This document shows, piece by piece, positions 45,140-55,785 of a stretch of DNA of 64,000 nucleotides. Under the pieces are notes generated by a model, which was not told the DNA's origin, did not search any database, and saw only the letters and a list, made by a program, of their open reading frames with translations. Numbering within the stretch: the first letter of the stretch is position 1; the number at the start of each line of letters is the position of its first letter. Source of the stretch: Mesodorylaimus sp. YZB2_4 (lineage: Eukaryota; Nematoda; Enoplea; Dorylaimida; Dorylaimidae); the NCBI GenBank assembly GCA_030248295.1, contig JASANH010000799.1, forward strand, positions 1 through 64,000, given 5' to 3'. Made by a program: the position numbers and the translations under genes.

Positions 45140-47230
45140 TTGAATTGTGGACTTGATTTCCCTGTCATTGCTGGCTCAGGCGCAGATTCTCTTCATTTTC
45201 TGGTTATCTGGCGCATGGCAACGACAAAACGAATTTATTTTCACTTCTAGTTGTTTTCGAAAGTCTTGTCATGGGCATAAATGACTTCTTTTTGTGCGCT
45301 GAAACATCTTATGCGCGAATTTGACTAAAAATGTAGGCGCGGTAGCTCTTTTTTGTTGAGGCTGGTTGATCGCGAATGCGCGCAACTCGAAAGTCTTGTC
45401 GGATACTGCAAAAAAATTCTTTTCTGCCGAAATTTTGATCCAAATTCTGTTGAAATATTTCGAAAGCTGAGTGATTTTAGTCGTTTTTTGTGCGACTACC
45501 CGGTCTCTTAGGAGGTTTCTAAAGCTGGTTTCTAAGAAGATATTAAACAGAAGTTTCCGAGAGGAGAAAACTATGTACATTGGCGGGTGTCGTTAGTCAG
45601 GGTTGCTCTTCTTTTCCCTATAGTACCTCGCCATCTGTTGGCGACCGCGGTGGCCGCTGGTGGATTCTCTTCCCGGCAATGTGACTCATATATACGTAAG
45701 ACTATGACTCAAAAACTTAAGAAATCATTTGATGATTTTTCAGTTTCTCTTTTATGGTCACTTTGTATGTCGTCTCGAAAAGGTTCATTCTACAGCATGC
45801 ATACTGCTTGATCATAAAATACCAAGAAATATGTCACTGTTTGCTTGTAACACAAACTTGGCCCTGCTAACAAAGGACGTGATTAACCCTAAGATGTTCA
45901 GCACATCCCGATGTAGACCTGTATAATGTTAGGCTGTAAAGTTTCTTATGTCCAGCAAAAATTTCATCGGGTTTGGCCTCATGACTCGCGAGTTATAGCG
46001 AAAATAAAAAACCTGGTTGGGATTTTCGCATTCGCACCCCTAGTATGAGTGGAGCCCGAACGGATAGATATTTTGGAAATTCCTTCGAAAGAATTTGATC
46101 TAGTGTAAAGTTACACCAAGAAACAAAATTTCATTGCCTTAAGACATCAGGCTGTTGAGAAATCGTTGTTGGTGTGGCACATGTACAGCATGGGCAACGC
46201 TACCGCGCCCTCATGGATCTAGTATGTTAGAAGAGCCCTGATCTTACTGCCGAAGTCACTCTAACCTTATGGAAAACGGTATGAGCCGCCGTATGAATTG
46301 TATGAAAACAGATCACTGCAGCATCGCTATGCTGAAACGATCTGAGACAGCAGTAAGTCAATATCAGACTCGAAAAAGAAGTAAGAGTCACAAAACATGG
46401 GCAAGCGCGCGCGTGACTGGTCCAAGATGCTGCGACCAGTTCAAAGTCATTTTTAGCACCAATGAAAGTGGACAGATGGGCGGCTGTGTTCGAATCCTTT
46501 TGAACATCGAACACCCCAAAATCACCAGTTTGGAGAGATCTTCGCTTATGCCGCCCCGCCAGCGTGTGGACTTGACGCTGCCATGTAAATAGTTTCAACG
46601 TGACCTCCATGCAGCATCGCCATCCGCTCCTGCACTTTTGTGAGTTCGCTTTCGTGTCTTCATCGACAAATCATAAATTCTGACCATTTGTCACTCATGC
46701 GCTTTAGATTTGTCCTTCGTTCACTTTCTGTATGAGCAGTCAAAAATTACTTTTCTATTTTAAAGACTAAAATTCGTTTATCGCGAGAGCCCGCTACACT
46801 CATATGAGCCAACGAACCAGAAATTTGAGGTAGTCCGGAAGCAACATCACATGTAGGTACACTTTAGCTCACAGGTATATACTGCATGAGGCCAATAACA
46901 GGTCTTCATACTTGCCGAGTACCATGAGTGGCAGCATGTACCTGGGGTAAGCAGCTGCAATATCAAAGTTGGCCAATGTGCGCGGCGCTCTCGAGTGGAG
47001 TCTACATCCTACGAAGTATGTTCCCACCATGCAGGTTATAAACGACCAATGTCTCCAGCAAATGTTGTTCCTGTAGTAAATTTAGGCAATGCCGAAAAAA
47101 CAGAGAAAATTCTATTCTGCAGACTACTTTACTCCAAAATCAGCCTATGAGAGCAGATAATCATAGGACGCCCACGAAGAAGGAAAGCAAGCAGTCATGC
47201 AGGACCCAACTCCGTTTCCATCACTCATCA
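45140..47230. other. No gene seen apart from a dispersed repeat
   Basis: Two overlapping opposite frames at 46227-46610 have no recognisable domain. Confidence 0.4.
45959..46220 (+). repeat. Dispersed repeat, copy 1
   Basis: About 260 bases recur at 55073-55398 in the same orientation, sharing GAGTGGAGCCCGAACGGA, GTGTAAAGTTACAC and GTTGGTGTGGCACATGTAC. The second copy has an internal 18-bp tandem expansion. Confidence 0.8.
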
Positions 47231-47235
47231 CGAGC

Positions 47236-48613
47236 TCACGTGAACCTCGATTCAATGGCGTGAGCTTTTTGTTTTGATCGTCCATCGACCAGTCGAGTGG
47301 TAGTTGCTTGGGTGGTGGCGACAGTGGTAGCACCTTTTCTCAGTTTCTTCTTTTTTCGTCTGCCCGAACGCCCTCGTTCAGACGATTCTTTTGTCTTCTC
47401 GCCAGAAGCTTGCTCGCCCGATCGCGATCGTCGTTTCAGCTTTTGGCGCATCTCTTTCGGCGGGGCGAACGATCGGTCTGGTCGAATGGATTCTGGCACT
47501 GTAGAAGACGAGCGGACAGTCGATTGCGGTGTATGGGCCGCAAACGCACGAGTCGGCATCTTTTCAATGGTGGTGGGACGAAAGACGGTTGGCCTATCGT
47601 CGTTCGTTGTAGTCGTAGCATGTTTCAGTTTGGTTGATGGCGTCACGGGAATTCCGTATGAAGACACACTGCCGACCAGAATCGAATGCTTGCCCCAGAC
47701 TGAAGATGCTGCAGTCTTCATAGATAGAGCGTTTTCCTGCTTGGTAATCACAGTTTTCGCGAGGTTTCCTTGGAGATCCGTATACGGCGACGCGGTGACG
47801 ACCTTGGTGTCTCGCAAGTTTCCATTCAGGATGGTCTGGACTCGTTTGCCCTGATTTGGTGCTCGATCCGATGGGTCGAAACTAGTGTCCAAGCCGTATA
47901 TGGTTCGATAGGCGCGATTCGCAGCAGGCACTTCGGGTTTTGGCGGCTTGCGCATTGGAGCGACTAAGGAACAAAGAAGGATGTCCGTTGGTTCCAAAAA
48001 ACCGAAGCGAAACAAGTTTTGTATCCTAATTTAGAGGCAGAACCCAAGATGCTAGCACTTACCACCCTTTTTTGGTTGTTTGCAGTCGAAAAGACTGATG
48101 TCGAGGTAATGAGGACGATGGTTTTTTTCGACAGATTTCTTTTCCGAATGCACCGATGGTTCGGGTGGCGGCGCAGAGCTATCTTTCGATTTTGACTGAG
48201 CGACTGTTGGAGTCTGACACAATGACCCCTTCGAACCCGATTCGTCAGAGCTCGGCGGAAGCCTACATAAACAAAACTTGTGAATCGTATGGGATAATAA
48301 AGTATATGGCATCAAAAACGAGAATCTTAATCTGATTTTCTCAGATGACCGACCACCGCTTTGGGGGGTCGCCCTAAAAATCTAATGAGTGAAGCGCACG
48401 CCAAACAGAAATCTCAAAACTTTTTCGGACTTACGGCACATATTTGTCGTCGTCGTCCCTCAATTTTTTCTTTTGGGCACCGCAGCACATGCAAATCGTC
48501 CAAGCAAAAAGCGAGGCAATCGAAAATACGATGATCATCAAGACTATCTCTCCGACCTGACCAATGTCCACTGTCGACCAAGCCGACGACTCGCTAGCGA
48601 TTATGACGCCCAT
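47236..48613 (-). CDS. Single-pass membrane protein, three exons
   Basis: Exons 48613-48435, 48262-48063 and 47963-47236, with GTAAGT donors and matching phases, give 368 codons. Residues ~22-45 (GEIVLMIIVFSIASLFAWTI) are a membrane helix followed by CMCC, a likely palmitoylation site, and a KKK stop-transfer. No classical signal peptide precedes the helix, so a type III topology (short N-terminus outside, long tail inside) is likely. The tail is Ser/Pro/Thr-rich and probably disordered, and ends in an Arg/Lys-rich stretch (GRRKKKKLRKG). The ATG context GCAATGG is good. I recognise no family. Consistent splicing is the main evidence that it is real. Confidence 0.75.
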
Positions 48614-48729
48614 TGCTACGAGTATTGATCACCGTTTTGAGACACCGTTCAGCGACTGACCACTCAAGCGGGATGCTAGATGAAGAATAGCTGCCGCAAC
48701 GTGCGAACAGTGACAGAAAGTGTAAAGTA

Positions 48730-48800
48730 GGGAGCCGCAATGATAATACATACCAATAAGCAGTTGCAAGGTGCAGGTTCGAGTCCCGCTTTGGGTCTTT
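48730..48800 (+). repeat. tRNA-like box B
   Basis: GGTTCGAGTCC at 48776-48786 is a perfect box B, and CCCGCTTTGGG follows. No convincing box A or cloverleaf upstream, so it is probably a SINE remnant rather than a tRNA gene. Confidence 0.3.
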
Positions 48801-48879
48801 TTTCAGGATGTATGAAATATATTGCACATGCAAAATCGCAGTATTTAAACTAAACTCAAACATAAAATTGTAAGCCAAA

Positions 48880-50660
48880 CTTCATCAGAGTGCAGGACAC
48901 TTAAACTTCGGAACCCCCACTGAGGATGGTCATGACAATGAATCAACGATCAAGCTGATCAGTGCGCGATCTTTTGCAAATTTTGGCTGACATGACAGAA
49001 ATCAATATTTTCAACCGACCTTATCGCCAACGAAAAAGGGGAGAAATCTCTATAAAAAGTAGAAAATGAGTTTCGAAATTATAATCGCCCCAACGTTTTC
49101 AATTATCAATTAGTGAGCCGATTGAGATGGCTCACCAAGTTTTAACTTGTCATAGGCAGTAAATCAAGAGAATTCAAATTTTTGCTCACTCTGAAAACGT
49201 CCATTAGGGCGGCGCAATCGCAAATTTGGAACTAAAGAAATCTTTTGCGTACATATTTAATTTTCAATTTAGATCGCAGTTAGGGTACATCTACCGAATT
49301 TGTGCTGGGCATGATGCAAAGATGCTGGAGTGCCCTAAATGATAATCTATCATCTAATCTGCAAACGTGGCATTGGCTCTCAGGATGTGTCTGTTTGCAC
49401 TCGGAAAGCACATTTTTCAGATAAACGATAGGTAGAAAATTATTCACTATTACCTCCAGTCACAACACAGGCTTGGCCGATGGCCGCTTGGCCAAAGACA
49501 AGGAGATCGTAAGCCCCGTTGACGTCCTTTTTTGAAAATCCGCAACTCTCACACGCGGAGGGGAGACAAAAAGCCCATGTACCTCGGAACGTGTCAATTG
49601 GAACTGTGCAGCAAAATACGTAAAAAGATGCATAATGTGCTGCGCGTAGTGAGTTTTTGTTTGAATAGGCACCATTTTGCTCACATGGGCCAGAATCGTG
49701 CTCCAGTGGTGTGTATTTTGAAGAGAATTTTCTTAGCCATGAAAATCACTGAAAATTTTTCCGTTATCTTTCCAATTAGGAATGGCATATTATTTTAAAT
49801 CAATGCCACGAAATTTCAGAAATTTCGAAAGAATCGCTGTTGTGTGTAAACCAAGTTTTATGCACGGGTGAGCTGGCTAGTTGGTTTTTTATTGGCCTTT
49901 TTTTATGTTGATTGATCCAGGCAAGGTATCCAAGATGCATGACTCGTGTAGTTAGTTGCCTTACCGAACCGAACCGATTGGCTAGAACCGAAACCGAAAC
50001 CGAACTAAAACATATAGAGCCGATCCGGCCGTAAGGCCAGACGAATCTAATATTTTGCAGAGCTTTCTTTCCCAGCTATAAACAATCAACAAATTACAAC
50101 TTTTGGTTTTGTAAGGTTTGAGTTAACGGTTGGCGGTAATGTTCCTTAGTGATTCATCCATTTTTCTCTTGCGTCAAATAATAATAACGAAAAGATGACT
50201 TGTAACTCTAATTATGAGTAGAAAAACTGAAGCAGCAATGCAGAATATTGATTTCATCTTATGATCATTACACTAGAATGGGCGGAGAAAAATTGCGCAA
50301 TAGTTAGCGGTTTGCCAGCGGTCATTGCAAACACCTTCGGTTTAAATACCGGATCAGATAGTTCATATCCGAACTTCTGATCCAATTTTTATTTGTGATT
50401 TTTCGGATCGGATATCCTTTCTGGACAAGTAGGACCCGATCCGATCCGGCCGTGACACGGCTAGTTCGATCGACCAATGGCTGGCTTGTCTTGAAGGAAG
50501 AGTGAAAAAGCCTATTTGATTTAGGCTCCTAATTTTTTCAGATTTTCATCGAATATTCGGATTTTGGAGGTTTTATAAATATACATGTCAAAATAAATTC
50601 ATATCTCATTCATATTTATATATTCTCACGATAGGATTTCAGTATTCATGTCTCTACAGT
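48880..50660. other. No gene seen
   Basis: AT-rich with weak frames. Around 50080-50150 it resembles 20440-20515 (ACAAATTACAA-TTTTTGGTTTT), an old dispersed repeat. Around 49960-50040 and 50390-50460 ACCGAACCGA- and GATCCGATCCGG-type motifs recur. Confidence 0.4.
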
Positions 50661-50668
50661 ATATCTAT

Positions 50669-52470
50669 ATTAGCAAAAAATTCATGAAATGAAACTAGGA
50701 AAGGTAGTACATGTGGTTTGATGCGCCTTCGGAGCAGGCCGGTCCAGGCTGACAAAAGGTGATCAAGAACGATCCTGCCTGGCTACTGGCTGGTCACATG
50801 TACTCGCGGGTTTTAGGGTTGACAAGTAGACCATAACAACTAGCCTCATTTATGTCACCAGCTTGGGGAAGGTGGCTCCTAGAAGATGCTCACATCTGCA
50901 CTTCTTGTATAGTGGATATTCAGGGACTATGTTATGCAAAATGCTATTACTCAGGACAGCGCTTTCAATTTCATCATCTCCTGCTTAAGGCATGAATTTT
51001 GACGAATCTGCATCTTCGCTGTGCTTTCTTGCAGCTATTGAGCGCATCGAGTTTCCGAACGCAGGGATGTACAGTTAGCATGCCTGTCACTTTCGAGCCG
51101 ATGCATGGAGTTTATGCTGATGAATATTATTAGCGCCTCTTTTTCAAATCCTTTTTTAAAAGTAAAAAAGGATTTGCTAAATCATTGCAAGAATGTCAAG
51201 GAGCTAGGATATACAGCACGCTTGAAATGGTGAACGCTGAGGAGGAGTCCCAGAAGACATCATTTCAGACAACTCGGGAAAACATTTTTGTCAGTCGCAC
51301 TGGTAAGGGTTGGCTTACAATTGGAGTCATAGTTGTTGTGGTGAGTTTATCAGTTCTGTCGTCTGCCCTATTGCCTAAGAACATTGATATGCGGGGCTTG
51401 GTGCGAAAATTATAATGACAGCGATTTGAAGCCAATATACGTAATTTATTACGAATTGCTATCAGCAGAACTGCTAATGAAAGTTATCTCAATCTCTTTG
51501 ACTGGGACATGAAGGAATCATGTGTATATGTTGGGCGGACAAACGTGCCCGTGCAACCCCTTAGTGACACTGCTTAGAACACTGGAGCAATCGAATTTCC
51601 GTTGCCTCGTGTCGGTGGGACGGGATAATCTTGTCTTGATCTACATTACCCTGCTTTGCTTAACCAGTTTCTTCATGCTTATGTTGTACTTGTTTGGTAG
51701 CACTTTTTAAACTCTGGGGCTCAATGCTAAAACCGCCGTGATTTTGTTGCACTGTGATCCAGTTTATGACAAGGCATAGGGAGATCATGAAACAAGCTCT
51801 CTCCTCGCTCTCAAACCATTTTGCTTTGTACGAATGCGAACTGCGTACCTTAGAGGTCTGGTCAGTCAAGAGCACTAAGCTAAATCTAGGTACATTATCT
51901 AAACATTTTTGAGACCAACAGTTATGGAGTGTTGGACGGGTGTGCACCTTTTTGGGTCTATCGTCAATGAGTGAAGATATTTCTCCCCTGGTGCCAAATG
52001 CTGTATTGTAAAATTCGCATCCTTGGCATTCTCAGAGAGCGAGTGAACATTTGACCAAATTGTTGGTGATAGCAGAGAAGAAACTATGGCTCAGTAAACT
52101 ATGAAATGCGCATTCTCTGATGTCTAGATTGGCTTATTCCACGCAAAATAAGGTGCCGCATTCACTTCTTGTGATTGATTATCATTAGCCATCAAATACA
52201 AGACATGCAAGATCCTCCATTCCATGAACAATCTGCATGCAATGTTATTTAAGGTCTAATAAGTGTCACCAGCCGCACCCGGTGACATAAATAAAGCTAG
52301 TTGTTATGGTCTACTTGTCAACCCTAAAACCGCGAGTACATGTGACCAGCCAGTAGCCAGGCAGGATCTTTCTTAATCACCTTTTGTCAGCCTGGACCGG
52401 CCTGCTCCGAAGGCGCATCAAACCACATGTACAACCATTCCTAGTTTCATTTCATGAATTTTTTGCTAAT
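50669..52470. mobile_element. 1.8-kb element with ~195-bp inverted repeats
   Basis: Arms 50669-50862 and 52275-52470 are inverted copies with about 90% identity. The tips read ATTAGCAAAAAATTCATGAA, and the arms share CAGCCTGGACCGGCCTGCTC in complement. The interior contains two small frames (51185-51415, with a hydrophobic GVIVVVVSLSVLSSALL segment; 51522-51710, with a C-terminal hydrophobic stretch) and a copy of the 12014 dispersed repeat. No transposase is recognised, so it is probably a non-autonomous foldback-type element. Confidence 0.85.
51855..52010 (+). repeat. Dispersed repeat, copy 2
   Basis: Second copy of the 12014-12170 repeat, inside the TIR element. Confidence 0.75.
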
Positions 52471-52479
52471 TTCACTACT

Positions 52480-53040
52480 TTTTCAGTCCTGACTCTTCTC
52501 CACCTGCCCACGATACCCCCTCGAGGACTGGCCGCGTTCGAGCACATGCAATTTCGAGTGCAAACAGCACCATTCTTCAAAATCTGCCGCCCTCCTCTCA
52601 ATCTTCCTCTAAATTCCTCAGTGTGACATTAGCTTGACTAAGATTAGTCCTTTACCCATGTATGGAAAATAAATATTTTATTTTAGTGGGTGACAAGCTT
52701 TCGTTTAGAATACATGCTTCAGTATTTTAAAAAGGCGCTATATTTTGCAGCATTTTCTCTTACAATATTTGCATGCTGTCATTGGCGGCATAACATTTTA
52801 AAAAATTTTGTCGGCGCATCCTTCATTCTTAATTATAACCTGAATTTTCTGCCGTTTACTCGCCAAGTTTTTGATTCCAATGCGAAGGAAGAAAACTTTT
52901 TTATTGCATGTTACTCTTCTCTCATTGACGTGACCTCGTTTGTATCCTCAACAAATTAAGTTTTAGTTCGAATTTGAATTTCCCGCCGTCAAAGTGTTCT
53001 TCTCTGCTGCTGTCTTGTAAGTTTCATGCTCTTACGATTA
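52480..53040. other. No gene seen
   Basis: Short frames only. An 89-codon frame at 52690-52959 has no recognisable domain. Confidence 0.4.
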
Positions 53041-53043
53041 GTC

Positions 53044-53962
53044 ATGGCTATACTTAACGTATTCTCAGGCTCCCGGACTGGCGATGAAACCGATTCAGCT
53101 GGCCAGAAGCAAACGGATTCCTAGCCAACCACAGGCCAGACTTCAATGCCAAGTGACGATTTTTCAAGAGCTATCGCAAAAAAGTTAATTTGAGGTTATT
53201 TGTAAGCACCAAATACATCCAGGCGCAAAGCTTTACCTAATTCCATAAATTGCTTTAAAAATTTGAATTTGGCGCCTCGCAGGTCCGTAGTCACTGTTGA
53301 TGCAATAGAGCGTTTGTACCGCGAACAGAGCTCTATGTCTACACGTGTTTGTATAATCTTAACAAGAGACAACAAAAGACTGGCCTACTTTCGCGTGACT
53401 GGAACGGGAAAGCGCGGTAATGCATAAGGCAGCGAAGTGAGCAATCATAGTTCAACTCTTATCTTTCCCTACTCTCTTTCATTTATATTTCCCGTCATGT
53501 TTTATTTGAGCCTTTGACAGATTAATGTCGCAATGATTTTTTAAAAGCAGTGCACAGTGTTGGAAGCACTATTTTACGTTCGACTCCCTGTTCCTGCAGT
53601 GTTAAACAATGTATATGTGCATATTTCACGCTGTGTGTTTATCTGCTTCACGTTTACTATTCATGGATGTGCGAATATACCCATTTCCATCAGGCAGCGC
53701 AGTCATATAGCCTGCTCATCAATACATCAGCGCCAAATTCAAATTTTTTAATTAATTTATGGAATTAAGTTAAGCTTTGCGCCTGGATGTATTTCGTGCT
53801 AACAAATAACCTCAAATTAACTTTTTTGCGATAGCTCTTGAAAAATCGTCACTTGGCATTGAAAGTCTGGCCTGTGGTTGGCTAGGAATCCGTTTGCTTC
53901 CGGGCAGCTGAATCGGTTTCATCGCCAGTCCGGGAGCCTGAGAATACGTTAAGTATAGCCAT
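53044..53962. mobile_element. 919-bp foldback element, ~235-bp arms
   Basis: Arms 53044-53276 and 53726-53962 are inverted repeats. Outer parts starting ATGGCTATACTTAACGTATT match almost perfectly; inner parts (to TTGAATTTGGCGC) are less exact. ATTAG occurs just outside both arms and may be the target duplication. The centre has no recognised gene, and overlapping short frames there are not convincing. Confidence 0.85.
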
Positions 53963-54354
53963 GCTATTAGTGCTACATTAGGAGGGAAAGGGCTAGGATT
54001 TTAGATCCACTTTCCCATATCAGTGTAACCATGAATATTACGTTGGCGCATTGCATGGCTCATGCAGCGACCCCGTTTTGCTTCTGACACGCGCAAGTAT
54101 AAGGGAAAATGGGAGCTCTCACAAACCATTCCTTATGTCATCCGCTGTTATTGTCAGTCACTCTTCATAACACTCCTTTTCTCTATAAACACCTTTTTTT
54201 AAAAGTAAATTTTAATTTGAATTTCCCGCTTTTTTCGAAATTTTTCTTATAACCTGATCCTTCAAGTATTATTATCATTGTTGTGCATAGACAGCTTTCA
54301 AATTGAACAAAAAAAGTTGACTCTCATTTTTTGAATTTCCCGCCTTTCCAAAAC

Positions 54355-54478
54355 TATATAGCTTTTCGGTGTTTATTTATTGAGTTGATAAGCGTTTCCA
54401 TAGGTCCTTTGATCCCGATCAACCTTTGAGCCATCAGGTTGTATCCTGCAGACTTTGTCCACGTTTTTAAATTTTTTT
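54355..54478 (+). repeat. Direct repeat, copy 1
   Basis: About 120 bases (from ATATAGCTTTTCGGTG to GTTTTTAAATTT) recur at 54765-54887 with about 90% identity, 410 bp apart. Non-coding. Confidence 0.85.
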
Positions 54479-54764
54479 CGGTTTTTCTGTTCAAATTGAC
54501 CCCCAACAAAAACCGAAACTTTAAACTTTTGTAATAAGTAACATTTTGTAGTCAGGAGTTGCTCCCCGCACCTCCCTTATTCGATTAAGCTATGAAAAGT
54601 TGCCCCGCGCCTCTCCAGACGGTTTTTATGAGGTCTAAAAGTGCAAAAAATGATAATTTCACCCGAGTGGACCCCCTTCTGAGCACCCTACAACAATTTG
54701 AGGCAATACGTGGTCAAAATCAATGCCAAAAGGCACCAGCACTGATGTTACCCTGTCGTTTGAA

Positions 54765-54887
54765 CATATAGCTTTTTCGTGTGTATTTATTGAGTTGATA
54801 AGCGTTTCAATAAGTCCTTTGATCCCGATCAATCTATGAGCCATCAGGTTGTATCCTGCAGACTTTGTCCGCGTTTTTAAATTTCCC
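54765..54887 (+). repeat. Direct repeat, copy 2
   Basis: Second copy of 54355-54478, sharing GAGCCATCAGGTTGTATCCT. Confidence 0.85.
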
Positions 54888-54934
54888 CCCGCTCTCACGC
54901 AGCTCCCGATCAGCGTTCTGATCTATCGGGTCCA

Positions 54935-54957
54935 TACATACATACATACATACATAG
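54935..54957 (+). repeat. CATA microsatellite
   Basis: About five CATA units, continued imperfectly to 54972. Confidence 0.8.
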
Positions 54958-55072
54958 GTACACACATACATATATGACGCGGGACGTTTTCGCCCGTAGA
55001 AGGATAACCAGTAGAGATTTTTTAAAGATTTTTTGGACACGCCTTCCCCAACTAGTCCCTCATATCTATACT

Positions 55073-55398
55073 AAATTTCATCGGTTTCGGTTTCAGCCTC
55101 TCGGTTCGCGAGTTATTGCAAAAATAAAAAACCCAGTCGGGATTTTCACCCTCGCATCCCTAGAATGAGTGGAGCCCGAACGGAAAACGATCTTGCAAAT
55201 TCCTTTGGTAGAACTTGATCTTGTGTAAAGTTACACTAAAAAATTCACGACATTTCATCGCTTCACGACGTTTCATCGCTTCACGACATTTCATCGCTTC
55301 ACGACATTTCATCGCTTCACGACATCAGGCTGTTGAGATATCGTTGTTGGTGTGGCACATGTACTACATGGGGGACGCTACCGCGCCCCCCTGGATCT
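55073..55398 (+). repeat. Dispersed repeat, copy 2, with 18-bp tandem
   Basis: Homologous to 45959-46220. Units of TTCACGACATTTCATCGC are repeated four times from 55244 to 55315, plus a partial fifth, where copy 1 has a single-copy sequence. It lies just upstream of the metallopeptidase gene. Confidence 0.85.
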
Positions 55399-55785
55399 TT
55401 TTTGGATATAGATATCTTATGTACTGTGCGCTCCTTTTGTATGTAGCGGCGGCCACTGTCATAAAAAAGTTTGGAAACTTTTAAATTGGCGACCAATGGA
55501 TACCATTTTGTGGTGAGCTTGAAGTGGCTCGCCTGCTTTGGTGTTTGCTCGGGCACGTTCAAACTTTTGAAGCAGCGATCAATAAAACTAACGATTTGGC
55601 TATCGCAAACAGCAGATGGGATTTTTGACACGCACGTGGATATGTACGAACGAATACTATGTTTGGTACACGGTCGAATAACACACCTGACATGCTACCT
55701 ACCAGCTTGTACTCCTGATAGTCAATTGGCTGCTACTCTTCGTAAACTACCTATTTATGTTATTCAGCCCAAAAAATCCAAACTG

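Noticed and set aside
46227-46610. Tc1-like transposase fragment
   Set aside because: Only a short FKVIFS resemblance on the plus strand; the surrounding residues do not follow Tc1 order.
47297-47854. 185-codon plus-strand frame
   Set aside because: Opposite strand of the third exon of the membrane protein gene; that exon has phased splice sites and a consistent gene model.
55471-55785. Upstream extension of the metallopeptidase frame
   Set aside because: It precedes the signal peptide, is not expected for the family and lies next to a dispersed repeat, so the Met at 55786 is the better start.
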